Part shown: piece by piece, positions 1-9,042 of the stretch
Layout: the number at the start of each line of letters is the position of its first letter
How positions within the stretch are numbered: position 1 is the stretch's first letter
NCBI GenBank assembly: GCA_965660635.1
Contig: CBFIAS010000049.1
Span: 1 to 11,428, forward strand
Reading direction: 5' to 3'
DNA: 11,428 nt
Source: UBA7374 sp965660635
GTDB lineage: Bacteria > Verrucomicrobiota > Verrucomicrobiia > Opitutales > Coraliomargaritaceae
Notes under the pieces: generated by a model
Seen by the model: the letters and a program-made list of their open reading frames with translations, nothing else
The model's database searches: none
What the model was told of the DNA's origin: nothing
Position numbers and translations under genes: made by a program

Positions 1-1
1 C

Positions 2-1027
2 GGCGCTTCGGACTGGCCGACCTTTGCGGAAAAGGCAGAGCAGCTCCTCGCGAAAGACAAAACTGCAGCCGTTTTCGGTTGCTGGACGTCTGTCAGCCGC
101 AAGTTTGTCCTCCCTGTCTTTGAAAAATACAAGGGCCTGCTCTTCTACCCGGTCCAGTACGAGGGCGAGGAAGAGTCTCCCAACATCTTCTACACCGCAG
201 AGGCGGTCGGCCAGCAGGCGATTCCCGCTGTCGACTACCTGCTCGCCGAGGGCTACAAGAAGTTCTACCTGATTGGCACGGACTATGTTTACCCGCAGAC
301 GACAAACATCGTCTTGTTTGAATACCTGCTCTCCAAGGGGATTCCTGTAGAGAACATCGGTGGCGGCATCCGCTATGAGGGGGATGTTGCTGTTTCCGCC
401 GGTAATTACACGCCGTTTGGCCACACCGACTTCCAGCAGATTGTCGCGGAGATCAAGGATTTCGCTGCCTCGGGTGACGCCTGCGTAGTCAACACGATCA
501 ACGGCGATGCGAATGTTCCCTTCTTCAAGGAGATCGCCGCCTCCGGCCTGACATCGGACGACTGCCCGATCGTCTCCTTCTCTCTTTCCGAGGACGAGTT
601 CCGCAGCCTTCCGACGAAGGACCTGGTTGGACACCTCGGCTGCTGGACTTATTTCATGTCAATCGATTCGCCCGCCAACAAGAAATTCGTCAAAGGCTTC
701 AAGAAGTGGCTGAAGAAGGATGCGCCTGACTACGTGCAAAAGGAAGGCCGCGTGACTTGTTCCCCGATGGTTCTTTCCTACAACGGAGTCTATCTCTGGA
801 AGGCCGCTGTGGAGAAGGCAGGCACATTCGAGCCGGAAGCTGTGATCAAGGCTCTGGAGAGCGGCATCTCTTTTGATGGTCCCGGCGGCACCGTGACTAC
901 ACAAGAGAATCATCATCTTACGAAGAGTGTCTACATCGGCGAGACTCTCGAGGACGGCCAGTTTGAAATTCTTGAAGTCATTCCGGACGTTTACGGCGAG
1001 CCCTGGCTGAAAGGCACTTTCAAGTAA
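2..1027 (+). CDS. urtA: Urea ABC transporter, urea-binding protein UrtA (5' end missing)
   Basis: Substrate-binding protein that captures urea outside the cytoplasmic membrane and delivers it to the UrtBC channel. The reading frame is open from base 2 to the TAA at 1025-1027, giving 341 residues. UrtA is usually somewhat over 400 residues, so the signal peptide and roughly the first 80-100 residues lie outside the window. UrtA hallmarks are visible: AAVFGCWTSVSRK and LLFYPVQYEGEE near the start of the fragment, then GQQAIPAVDYL, LIGTDYVYPQT, FGHTDFQQIV, VNTINGDANVPFFK and, near the end, NHHLTKSVYIGE followed by DGQFEIL. These separate UrtA from the related amino-acid-binding LivJ and amide-binding AmiC/FmdD proteins, although FmdD-type relatives are the closest alternative. 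No ATG occurs in frame before 314, but the sequence before it is clearly UrtA, so 314 is not the start. Two hairpins follow the stop codon. Confidence 0.96.
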   Translation, partial: GASDWPTFAEKAEQLLAKDKTAAVFGCWTSVSRKFVLPVFEKYKGLLFYPVQYEGEEESPNIFYTAEAVGQQAIPAVDYLLAEGYKKFYLIGTDYVYPQTTNIVLFEYLLSKGIPVENIGGGIRYEGDVAVSAGNYTPFGHTDFQQIVAEIKDFAASGDACVVNTINGDANVPFFKEIAASGLTSDDCPIVSFSLSEDEFRSLPTKDLVGHLGCWTYFMSIDSPANKKFVKGFKKWLKKDAPDYVQKEGRVTCSPMVLSYNGVYLWKAAVEKAGTFEPEAVIKALESGISFDGPGGTVTTQENHHLTKSVYIGETLEDGQFEILEVIPDVYGEPWLKGTFK

Positions 1028-1028
1028 G

Positions 1029-1070
1029 ACAACTATTTTAAAACAGTAGTTGTAGTTTTGTTTGTTTGTT
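1029..1070 (+). terminator. Weak hairpin plus T-rich run after urtA
   Basis: Directly after the urtA stop, ACAACTA (1029-1035) is the exact complement of TAGTTGT (1047-1053), with an 11-nt loop containing TTTTAAAA. The strand then runs AGTTTTGTTTGTTTGTT to 1070. A short AT-rich stem followed by a U-rich run resembles a weak intrinsic terminator. It could reduce transcription from urtA into urtB. The stem is only 7 bp and AT-rich, so strong termination is doubtful. Confidence 0.4.
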
Positions 1071-1099
1071 GGGGCTTGTTGGAATTTCCAGCAAGCCCC
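1071..1099 (+). terminator. Strong GC-rich hairpin between urtA and urtB
   Basis: Bases 1071-1084 pair with 1086-1099 across their whole 14-nt length, with one G-T wobble. The centre is at 1085, so in practice the loop is 3-5 nt. The lower stem is GGGGCTTG against CAAGCCCC. The bases that follow, GCTTTCCTTCATTCC, are pyrimidine-rich but not a clean T run. It may therefore be a partial terminator, or a structure protecting the 3' end of a separate urtA mRNA. Either role would let the binding protein be made in excess over the membrane subunits, a common arrangement in ABC transporters. The structure is seen in the sequence; the role is inferred. Confidence 0.55.
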
Positions 1100-1160
1100 G
1101 CTTTCCTTCATTCCCGTTCATGACATTTCTTTTGAGAAAACCCGCAAAGCCCTGATTCCT

Positions 1161-2816
1161 GTGCATACAACCCGCAACGTGTGGGCGCTTCTCTACCTGG
1201 CGGCCTTTTTCTTTCTCTTCACCGGAGGCGCTATGGCAACTGCCGGGGAGCGTTCCGCCCGGATGGTTCTGGCTGAATTGATTTCGGCGGAAAGCGATTC
1301 ACAGGATGCATTGATCGAGGAACTCAAGCCCTACGGTGATCCCGCGATTGCCGAAATTTACCAGACCTGGCGGGTTGGGGGCGTCTATCTACTGGAAACC
1401 GGCTCTGGAGTGCAGGTGCTGCAGCGGACGGATGACCAGCGCTGGCTTCTGGTTGAGAGCGGGGCCGTAGTCGAACTGACGGCCGAACAGGCCGGGCAGG
1501 CTTCCAAGGCCCGTCCCTCGCGCAAATTGCGCAAGAAGATGAAGGGGATCATTGATACCCTTGGCCTGAAGGCTGAGAGTCCGTCCGTGCGGATGGACTC
1601 GGCAATGAAGATGGGCCGCAGCCAAAGCATTGAATTTATACCGGCGCTGGAGGCCCAACTGGAGGTGGAGACCGTCAAGGAAGTGCGGGCGGCATTTAGC
1701 GAAGCAATTGCCATCTGTCGCCTGGCCAGCGGCGATGAGGCCGGGGTCCTGGCCGCCGTCCGTGACTTGGCGGAGATGAAATCCATCGCCTCGCGCGGGT
1801 TTATCCTCAAAGTGCTGGAGGCGGAGGAAGCCGCCGGGCGCGGCGGCGAGGAACTTGCACTGGCCAGCGGGCAAGCGCTTGCGGAAATCGAGAGACACAT
1901 CAAGCGCCTGGAGTTCTTTGGCAGTTTCTTCCGTGGCCTGAGCACTGGATCGGTCTTGCTCATCGTGTCCTTCGGCCTGGCCATCACTTTCGGCCTGATG
2001 GGGATCATCAACATGGCCCATGGCGAGTTTGTCGCGATTGGCGGGTACGTCACCTACATGGTGCAAAACCTGTTCATCCAGAATTTCGGCCTCGGCAGCG
2101 ATGCGTTTGGATTGTACTTCCTGGTCTCCCTGCCGGTGAGTTTTCTGGTCGCCGCAGTCCTGGGTCTTCTTCTGGAAAAGACGGTCATCCGTTTCCTGTA
2201 TGCGCGGCCGCTGGAGTCGTTGCTTTGCACCTGGGGCCTATCGATGGTCATGCAACAGGGTTTCCGTTTGATCTTTGGCGCGGCCAATGTGCAGGTCAAC
2301 AGCCCCGGCTGGTTGATGGGCAACCTGAGCTTCGGCGGATTCCAGATGTCCTACACCCGTTTGTTTATTATTCTTCTGGCGATCCTTGTGGCGATCCTCA
2401 CCTGGTTGCTCCTGCGGAAGACGAATCTCGGCCTGCACATACGCGCGGTCATGCAGAACCGGAACATGGCGAGCAGCCTGGGCATACCGGTTGCCCGGGT
2501 CAACTCGCTGACCTTTGCCCTGGGTTGCGGCCTGGCTGCGCTGGGCGGAGCCGCGCTTTCGCAGATCGGCAATGTCGGCCCGTCGATGGGGCAGGCCTAC
2601 ATCGTTGACAGCTTCATGGTCGTGGTCATTGGCAGCGTGGGCAACCTCCTTGGCGCGGGCCTTTCCGCCATGGGTATCGGGATGGTCGACCAGTTCCTGC
2701 AACCTGCACTTGGCCCGGTGATGGGCAAGATCACCGTCTTCTTTGTCATCATCCTCTTTCTGCAATGGCGTCCCGGCGGCCTTTTCCCGACGCGCTCCCG
2801 CAGCCTCGACGATTGA
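1161..2816 (+). CDS. urtB: Urea ABC transporter, permease subunit UrtB
   Basis: One of the two membrane subunits that form the urea channel. Taken from GTG at 1161 it has 551 residues. It would start with MHTTRN, a hydrophobic stretch and a possible cleavage site after GGAMA, i.e. a signal peptide. A soluble region of about 225 residues follows, with helical HEAT-like segments (e.g. IPALEAQLEVETVKEVRAAF), as is usual in long UrtB proteins. The LivH-type membrane domain runs from about residue 251 to the end and includes FGLAITFGLMGIINMAHGEF and, later, SFMVVVIGSVGNLLGAGL. The start is uncertain. ATG at 1233 has GGAGG four bases upstream but would remove the signal peptide. An ATG at 1062 is in frame but would put the start inside the hairpin region. 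The gap to urtC is 21 nt. Confidence 0.93.
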   Translation: MHTTRNVWALLYLAAFFFLFTGGAMATAGERSARMVLAELISAESDSQDALIEELKPYGDPAIAEIYQTWRVGGVYLLETGSGVQVLQRTDDQRWLLVESGAVVELTAEQAGQASKARPSRKLRKKMKGIIDTLGLKAESPSVRMDSAMKMGRSQSIEFIPALEAQLEVETVKEVRAAFSEAIAICRLASGDEAGVLAAVRDLAEMKSIASRGFILKVLEAEEAAGRGGEELALASGQALAEIERHIKRLEFFGSFFRGLSTGSVLLIVSFGLAITFGLMGIINMAHGEFVAIGGYVTYMVQNLFIQNFGLGSDAFGLYFLVSLPVSFLVAAVLGLLLEKTVIRFLYARPLESLLCTWGLSMVMQQGFRLIFGAANVQVNSPGWLMGNLSFGGFQMSYTRLFIILLAILVAILTWLLLRKTNLGLHIRAVMQNRNMASSLGIPVARVNSLTFALGCGLAALGGAALSQIGNVGPSMGQAYIVDSFMVVVIGSVGNLLGAGLSAMGIGMVDQFLQPALGPVMGKITVFFVIILFLQWRPGGLFPTRSRSLDD

Positions 2817-2837
2817 TTGGCGTATTCACGATTCGAC

Positions 2838-3944
2838 ATGCTCCAGACGACCCACAGCAAGGAAATCGCCACGTTTTTTTCATTCACGTGCCTGCTTCTG
2901 CTTTTGCCCGCGCTGAATGCGTGGGGGCCGGAAAGCGGGTTTGGCTCGGTCAGTTCCTTCCAGGTTTCCCTTTGGGGCAAGTACCTGACCTACGCGGTCC
3001 TCGCCATGAGCTTGAACTTGCTCTGGGGCTACACCGGGCTGCTCTGTCTTTGCCAGAGCCTCTTCTTCGCCCTCGGAGGCTACGCCATGGGGATGCATCT
3101 CATGCTCATGATTGGCGAGCGCGGTGCCTATAAGAGCCCCTTGCCGGACTTCATGGTGTTCCTTGGCTACCAGAAGTTGCCGCCTCACTGGGAGCCTTTT
3201 AATAATTTCTTTTTTGCCAGCGGTGCGGTGCTCTGGGTGCCGGGGGTGGTCGCCCTGGTTTTTGGTTTTCTGGCCTTCCGCTCGCGGATCAAGGGCGTGT
3301 ACTTTTCCATCCTTACGCAAGCGCTGACCTACGCGGTTTGTCTCCTCTTCTTCCGCAATGACTTCACCTTCGGGGGGAACAACGGCTTCACCGACTTCAA
3401 GGACCTGCTGGGGTTTGACTTGAACGCCGACAGCACGACCCGGGGGCTCTTTGTCGCGACGGTTGCATTGCTGGGCATCACTTACTGGATAACATCCGGT
3501 CTTTTGTCCTCCAAGTTCGGCAAGGTGCAGCAGGCGATCCGCGACTCGGAAAACCGCGTGTTGTTTTCCGGGTACTCGACGACCAGCTACAAGCTCGTGA
3601 TCTTTGTTCTTTCCGCCATGATTGCCGGTGCGGCGGGTGCTCTCTATGTGCCGCTGGTCGGGGGAATCAACCCGAGCGTGATGGAGCCGGCCAAATCCCT
3701 GGAGGTCGTGGTCTGGGTGGCGGTTGGTGGCCGGGGCACAAAATGGGGGCCGGTGATCGGAGCCATTCTGGTGAACTTCATCAAGAGCTACACCACGCAG
3801 GCCTGCCCGGATTACTGGCTCATTATCATGGGCATGTTGTTCGTCCTGGTCGTTCTCTTCATGCCGAACGGCATTGCCGGCCTGTACGCGGATGCCAGGG
3901 CATACCTCCAACGCAAGAAAACCCTCCAGCCCACAACTGCTTGA
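2838..3944 (+). CDS. urtC: Urea ABC transporter, permease subunit UrtC
   Basis: Second membrane subunit of the urea channel, of the LivM type. From ATG at 2838 it has 368 residues, normal for UrtC. A hydrophobic segment lies at about residues 12-29. Next comes the family signature LNLLWGYTGLLCLCQSLFF leading into ALGGYAMGMHL (about 59-89), then the UrtC-typical FMVFLGYQKLPPHWEPF region, VYFSILTQALTYA, and the GGNNGFTDF stretch. The conserved late segment AAGALYVPLVGGINPSVM is followed by WVAVGGRGTKWGPVIGAILVN. A TTG at 2817, directly after the urtB stop, is in frame and would add seven residues. ATG at 2838 is preferred because it is the normal start codon and leads straight into the membrane domain. 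Neither start has a good ribosome binding site. urtD begins 3 nt after the stop, so translation is probably coupled. Confidence 0.95.
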   Translation: MLQTTHSKEIATFFSFTCLLLLLPALNAWGPESGFGSVSSFQVSLWGKYLTYAVLAMSLNLLWGYTGLLCLCQSLFFALGGYAMGMHLMLMIGERGAYKSPLPDFMVFLGYQKLPPHWEPFNNFFFASGAVLWVPGVVALVFGFLAFRSRIKGVYFSILTQALTYAVCLLFFRNDFTFGGNNGFTDFKDLLGFDLNADSTTRGLFVATVALLGITYWITSGLLSSKFGKVQQAIRDSENRVLFSGYSTTSYKLVIFVLSAMIAGAAGALYVPLVGGINPSVMEPAKSLEVVVWVAVGGRGTKWGPVIGAILVNFIKSYTTQACPDYWLIIMGMLFVLVVLFMPNGIAGLYADARAYLQRKKTLQPTTA

Positions 3945-3947
3945 AGA

Positions 3948-4763
3948 ATGGTTGAACACCACCATACGCTTTACCGCGACACGCCACTGATCCTCTCGGT
4001 ATCCGGCGTGACCAAGTCCTTTGACGGCTTCAAGGCGATCGACGACTTGAACTTCTACCTGGAAGAAGGCGAGTTGCGCACGATCATCGGGCCCAACGGG
4101 GCGGGCAAGAGCACGTTCATGGATATCATTACGGGCCGTACCCGTCCGGATACCGGGTCGGTTGTCCTTCATGAAAAGGACGGTCACGATGTGAACCTGG
4201 CAAAGCTGCGCGAGCACGAGATCAACCGCCTGGGCATCGGGCGCAAGTTCCAGACTCCTTCGATCTACAAGTCGCACACGGTTTACGACAACCTGGTGCT
4301 CTCGCTGGACAAGTCCCGGGGCGTCCTGCAGAACCTCTTCTACCGGGAATCGACCGAAGACCGCGACCGGATCATGGATGTCCTGCGGATGATCCGTTTG
4401 GAATCCCGCAAAGACGACCTGGCCGGGTCGCTCTCGCACGGGCAAAAACAGTGGCTGGAGATCGGGATGTTGCTGACGCAGAACCCGCGCGTTCTCCTGA
4501 TTGACGAACCGGCGGCGGGGATGAGCGACGAAGAGACCGAGCGCACGGGGGAGCTGTTGATCCGCCTGGAAAAGAAGCACAGCCTGATCGTGATCGAGCA
4601 CGACATGGAGTTTGTCCGGCAGATCGCCCGCAAGGTGACGGTGCTCCATCAAGGGCATGTCTTGAAGGACGGCAGCTTCCAGCATGTAAAGAGCGACCCC
4701 GAGGTGATCGAGGTATATCTCGGACGTCAGGCAAAGCAGGAAAACGAACCACAAGAGGCGTAA
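3948..4763 (+). CDS. urtD: Urea ABC transporter, ATP-binding subunit UrtD
   Basis: Cytoplasmic ATPase of the LivG type that pairs with UrtE to power urea import. It has 271 residues. Visible motifs are Walker A GPNGAGKST (48-56), Q-loop Q102 in RKFQTPSIY, ABC signature LSHGQ (162-166), Walker B RVLLIDEP (181-188) with the following AAGMSDEET, and the switch histidine H218 in VIEHDMEF. LSHGQKQWLEIGM and the long segment between the Q-loop and the signature are typical of UrtD and distinguish it from LivG. The ATG lies 3 nt after the urtC stop, with a weak GAAGA-like purine stretch overlapping the end of urtC. The protein ends in a short charged tail, QENEPQEA. Confidence 0.96.
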   Translation: MVEHHHTLYRDTPLILSVSGVTKSFDGFKAIDDLNFYLEEGELRTIIGPNGAGKSTFMDIITGRTRPDTGSVVLHEKDGHDVNLAKLREHEINRLGIGRKFQTPSIYKSHTVYDNLVLSLDKSRGVLQNLFYRESTEDRDRIMDVLRMIRLESRKDDLAGSLSHGQKQWLEIGMLLTQNPRVLLIDEPAAGMSDEETERTGELLIRLEKKHSLIVIEHDMEFVRQIARKVTVLHQGHVLKDGSFQHVKSDPEVIEVYLGRQAKQENEPQEA

Positions 4764-4767
4764 CCGC

Positions 4768-5499
4768 ATGACTTCCCACACCGAAAGACCGACCGAAGAC
4801 GCTCTTCTCAAAGTGGAGGGGCTGACGGCCAGCTACGACGAGTCACGCATCTTGCGCGGGATCGACATGACCGTGCCGCGAAACTCCGTGGTTGCCCTGC
4901 TCGGGCGCAACGGGGTGGGCAAGACCTCGCTTCTCCGGAGCATCATGGGGCTGGTGCCCCGGACGGAAGGGCGCATTGAATTTGACGGCCAGCGGATCGA
5001 AGGCCTCCGGGCGGATCAACGGGCCCGCCTCGGGCTGGGCTACGTGCCACAGGGCCGCGACATCTTCCCCAATTTGACGGTAGGCGAGAACCTGGAAGTC
5101 AGCCTGAGCATTGCGGGCAAGGCGGGCAAGGAGCGCTTGGAGCAAGTCTTTGACTTGTTTCCTGTGATCAAGGCGATGATGAACCGCAAGGGCGGTGTCC
5201 TCTCCGGAGGCCAGCAACAGCAACTGGCGATTGGCCGGGCCTTGTTGACCGACCCCAAGTTGCTCATTCTCGACGAGCCGACCGAAGGCATACAGCCATC
5301 GATCATTGACCAGATTGAAGACGCCATTCACGCCCTGAAGAAAGAGGGCAGCCTGAGCATCATCCTGGTGGAGCAGTATCTGGACTTCGCCAAGGCGGCG
5401 AGCGATTCCTTTTATATTCTCAATCGCGGCAGTGTCGTTCATAAAGGGGAATCAGAGGCGCTCAGTCCTGAAATCATATCCCAGCATTTAACCGTTTAA
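4768..5499 (+). CDS. urtE: Urea ABC transporter, ATP-binding subunit UrtE
   Basis: Second ATPase of the urea importer, of the LivF type, 243 residues. Motifs: Walker A GRNGVGKT (46-53), Q-loop Q95 in GYVPQGRDIFP, signature LSGGQ (145-149) in LSGGQQQQLAIGRALL, and Walker B LLILDEP (165-171) followed by TEGIQPSII. The switch position reads VEQ (201-203) instead of a histidine. That is normal for LivF/UrtE proteins, where the partner subunit supplies the histidine-containing site. GRDIFPNLTVGENL is a strong UrtE/LivF marker. The ATG at 4768 is 4 nt after urtD and has AGAGG about 10 nt upstream. Only 6 nt separate its stop from ureA, so transporter and enzyme genes are probably co-transcribed. 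Confidence 0.96.
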   Translation: MTSHTERPTEDALLKVEGLTASYDESRILRGIDMTVPRNSVVALLGRNGVGKTSLLRSIMGLVPRTEGRIEFDGQRIEGLRADQRARLGLGYVPQGRDIFPNLTVGENLEVSLSIAGKAGKERLEQVFDLFPVIKAMMNRKGGVLSGGQQQQLAIGRALLTDPKLLILDEPTEGIQPSIIDQIEDAIHALKKEGSLSIILVEQYLDFAKAASDSFYILNRGSVVHKGESEALSPEIISQHLTV

Positions 5500-5505
5500 A
5501 GCAGC

Positions 5506-5808
5506 ATGCACCTGACCCCCAGAGAACGAGATAAACTGATGGTTGTTGTGGCGGCCGACTTGGCGCGGCGCCGACAAGCGCGCGGGCTCAAGCTCAATTA
5601 TCCAGAGTCGATCGCCATTTTGACCTACGAGACCCTGGAGGGCATCCGCGACGGCAAGAGTGTGGCCGACTTGATGAGCCAGGGCACCACCATTCTCAAA
5701 CGCTCGGATGTAATGGAGGGCGTGCCGGAGATGATTCATGAAGTGCAGGTGGAGGGCACCTTCCCCGACGGCACAAAACTGGTAACCATTCACAACCCGA
5801 TACGATGA
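5506..5808 (+). CDS. ureA: Urease gamma subunit UreA
   Basis: Smallest structural subunit of urease, which hydrolyses urea to ammonia and carbamate in the cytoplasm. It has 100 residues, the standard length. It opens with MHLTPRERDKL as in other gamma subunits and contains the family-typical RGLKLNYPESIAIL, EGIRDGKSVADLM, VMEGVPEMI and the C-terminal TFPDGTKLVTIHNPI. It is a separate gene, not fused to the beta subunit as in Helicobacter. Its stop overlaps the ureB start by 4 nt (ATGA), which couples the two. No Shine-Dalgarno sequence is evident before the ATG, so translation may depend on ribosomes finishing urtE 6 nt upstream. Confidence 0.98.
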   Translation: MHLTPRERDKLMVVVAADLARRRQARGLKLNYPESIAILTYETLEGIRDGKSVADLMSQGTTILKRSDVMEGVPEMIHEVQVEGTFPDGTKLVTIHNPIR

Positions 5809-6134
5809 TTCCCGGCGAATACAAATTCAGCGATCCCGATGCACTGCTGGCAATCAACGCGGATCTGCCCACCGTTACGGTACAGGTCTCCAACACCGGC
5901 GACCGGCCCGTGCAGGTGGGCAGCCATTTCCATTTCCACGAGGTCAATGAAGCCCTGCACTTTGACCGCGTAGCCGCCAGGGGCTTCCGCTTGAATATCG
6001 CTGCCGGTACTGCGGTGCGCTTTGAACCGGGCGATATCCGCGAGGTCGAGCTGGTTGCCCTCGCCGGGGAACGGCTCGTGCATGGCCTGAACAACAAAGT
6101 CGACGGCCCGCTCGACGGGAGGGGGGAGGCATAA
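5805..6134 (+). CDS. ureB: Urease beta subunit UreB
   Basis: Structural beta subunit that packs against UreC and UreA in the urease trimer. It has 109 residues, close to the usual 100-110. It starts with MIPGEYKF, a standard beta-subunit opening, and carries VQVSNTGDRPVQVGSHFHFHEVNEAL, FDRVAARGFRL, AAGTAVRFEPGDIREVELV and GERLVHGLNNKVDGPL, all in the family order. SHFHFHEVN has a histidine where many homologues have a second phenylalanine (HFHFFEVN), a minor difference. The start overlaps the ureA stop by 4 nt. The last codons form the purine-rich ribosome binding site of ureC, which starts 2 nt after the ureB stop. Confidence 0.97.
   Translation: MIPGEYKFSDPDALLAINADLPTVTVQVSNTGDRPVQVGSHFHFHEVNEALHFDRVAARGFRLNIAAGTAVRFEPGDIREVELVALAGERLVHGLNNKVDGPLDGRGEA
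6121..6129 (+). promoter_or_regulatory. Strong ribosome binding site of ureC
   Basis: Six Gs followed by AGG end at 6129. This gives a perfect GGAGG core (6125-6129) seven bases before the ureC ATG at 6137. It sits inside the last codons of ureB (Arg-Gly-Glu-Ala). It is the only strong Shine-Dalgarno sequence at the chosen gene starts in this window; the others are weak or absent. Confidence 0.8.
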
Positions 6135-6136
6135 CA

Positions 6137-7870
<1,734 letters not shown>

Positions 7871-7875
7871 ATGAA

Positions 7876-8325
7876 ATGCAATTGATTACCCAGACACTCC
7901 CCGAAGCCCCGGAACACTTGAACATCATTCTCCTGCGGGTCGACCGGCATACCCTGGCCCGTCGCCGCTGGCGCGCGGAAGCCGAAGACGGGTCGGATTT
8001 CGGCTTTGACCTGGCAGAAGCCCTCTCGCATGGGGATTGTATCCATGTCACGGATACAGCAGCCTACCGCATTGAGCAAAGCCCGGAGAGTTGTTTTCTC
8101 ATTTCCCTGGGCGATGCCCGGCAAGCCGCCTGGATCGGCTGGATGGTCGGCAACCTGCATTTCAAGGCGGCTTTTTCCCAGGAGGGCATGCTGGTCCAGA
8201 ACGACTTGGCCGTGCAGCAGATGCTGGACCGCGAGCACATCCATTATCATAAGGTCGAGCGCGTCTTTCAACCGGCGAAGCAGGGCGGGCATTCGCATGA
8301 CCACAGTCATGACCACTCCGGCTAG
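7876..8325 (+). CDS. ureE: Urease accessory protein UreE (nickel metallochaperone)
   Basis: Nickel-binding dimeric chaperone that hands nickel to UreG during urease maturation. From ATG at 7876 it has 149 residues. The N-terminal half fits the UreE beta domain (RRRWRAEAEDGSDFGFDL, then LSHGDCI). The second half has VGNLHFKAAF with H95 at the position of the conserved metal-binding histidine of the GNRHxP motif, and QNDLAVQQMLDREHIHYHKV. The C-terminus is a metal-binding tail with five histidines (H139, 141, 143, 145 and 147 in GGHSHDHSHDHSG). The core motif is divergent (GNLHFK instead of GNRHxP). A TTG at 7867 overlapping the ureC stop is an alternative start adding three residues. Identity rests on the position between ureC and ureF plus these motifs. 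ureF starts 3 nt later. Confidence 0.92.
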   Translation: MQLITQTLPEAPEHLNIILLRVDRHTLARRRWRAEAEDGSDFGFDLAEALSHGDCIHVTDTAAYRIEQSPESCFLISLGDARQAAWIGWMVGNLHFKAAFSQEGMLVQNDLAVQQMLDREHIHYHKVERVFQPAKQGGHSHDHSHDHSG

Positions 8326-8328
8326 CCG

Positions 8329-9036
8329 ATGACCCGTACAGAACAATCCGCCGACTGGGTGCCCGCACTCCTGCAGGTGTCCGATCCGCTCTTCCCCACC
8401 GGAGCCTACGCGCACTCAATGGGTTTGGAGCAGTGGGCCGGGGCCTGCGGCTACCGCACGGCGGAAGACCTGATTGATTTTTTCCGGAATCACGCGGGGC
8501 CATCGCTGGCCCGTCTGGAATTGCCCTATCTGCGCTTTGCCCGTGATCAACTGGCTCAGGACGAGATGGAGGAACTGTTTGCCCTGGAGTCCGAAATCGA
8601 TGCTTGGAAATGGGCCGCTGAAATCCGGCAGGCAAGCATTCACCAGGGCCGTGGCCGCTTGCGCCTGCTCGAAAAGATCTGGTCGGGTTCCGCGCACATG
8701 GATACATATGCAAACGCGTACCGCGAGGGACGGGTCTTTGGACATCATCTCGTGGTCAGTGCCTTGCAATTTGAACTTCTGGGCGTTCCATCCGACGCCG
8801 CGCTCATGGCTTATGGCTACCAGAGTTTGGCTAACTACGTATCCGCCTCGGTTAAACTTCTCCGCATCAGCCCCGAAGCCGCCCAACGCGCGCTCCATGC
8901 CGGTCTCGATGATTTGCCCGAGTGGATCTCGCTTTCCAAATCGGTGCCCCGGTCCGAAGCCGGCTGGTTTGCCCCGGCCTTTGACATTAATTGTGCGCGC
9001 CACGCCACGGCCTTCTCCCGGCTTTTCATATCCTAG
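8329..9036 (+). CDS. ureF: Urease accessory protein UreF
   Basis: Helical maturation protein that, with UreD and UreG, forms the complex delivering nickel to apo-urease and is thought to act as a regulator of the UreG GTPase. It has 235 residues, normal for UreF. The N-terminal family motif reads LLQVSDPLFPTGAYAHSMGLE (about 14-34), a variant of LQLSDPLLPxGGFSYSxGLE. Later come REGRVFGHHLVVSALQFELLGV, AYGYQSLANYVSASVKLLRI and the C-terminal FAPAFDINCARHATAFSRLFIS, matching the usual P-x-LDI...H...YSRLFxS ending. The ATG is 3 nt after ureE with no clear ribosome binding site. An alternative ATG in frame at residue 31 would cut the key N-terminal motif, so 8329 is preferred. Confidence 0.96.
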   Translation: MTRTEQSADWVPALLQVSDPLFPTGAYAHSMGLEQWAGACGYRTAEDLIDFFRNHAGPSLARLELPYLRFARDQLAQDEMEELFALESEIDAWKWAAEIRQASIHQGRGRLRLLEKIWSGSAHMDTYANAYREGRVFGHHLVVSALQFELLGVPSDAALMAYGYQSLANYVSASVKLLRISPEAAQRALHAGLDDLPEWISLSKSVPRSEAGWFAPAFDINCARHATAFSRLFIS

Positions 9037-9042
9037 ATTCCC

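Noticed and set aside
314..1027. Taking ATG 314 as the start of a short 237-residue protein.
   Set aside because: The same frame is open to the left edge and encodes conserved UrtA sequence (FGCWTSVSRK, FYPVQYEGEE), so the gene is a longer one cut by the window.
1062..1160. N-terminal extension of urtB starting at ATG 1062 (MFVGACWNFQQAP...).
   Set aside because: It is encoded by the hairpin region between the genes, does not resemble a UrtB start, and would place a charged stretch before the signal peptide. It is probably non-coding.
2880..4811. A 643-codon open frame on the minus strand opposite urtC, urtD and the start of urtE.
   Set aside because: It lies exactly opposite three well-supported genes. 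Its translation is rich in His, Gln, Asp, Arg and Val without any recognisable motif, as expected for the reverse complement of GC-rich codons. It is a shadow frame.
5395..5403. Loss of the switch histidine in UrtE (VEQ in place of a histidine).
   Set aside because: LivF and UrtE proteins normally have Gln here, so this is the family state and not a defect.
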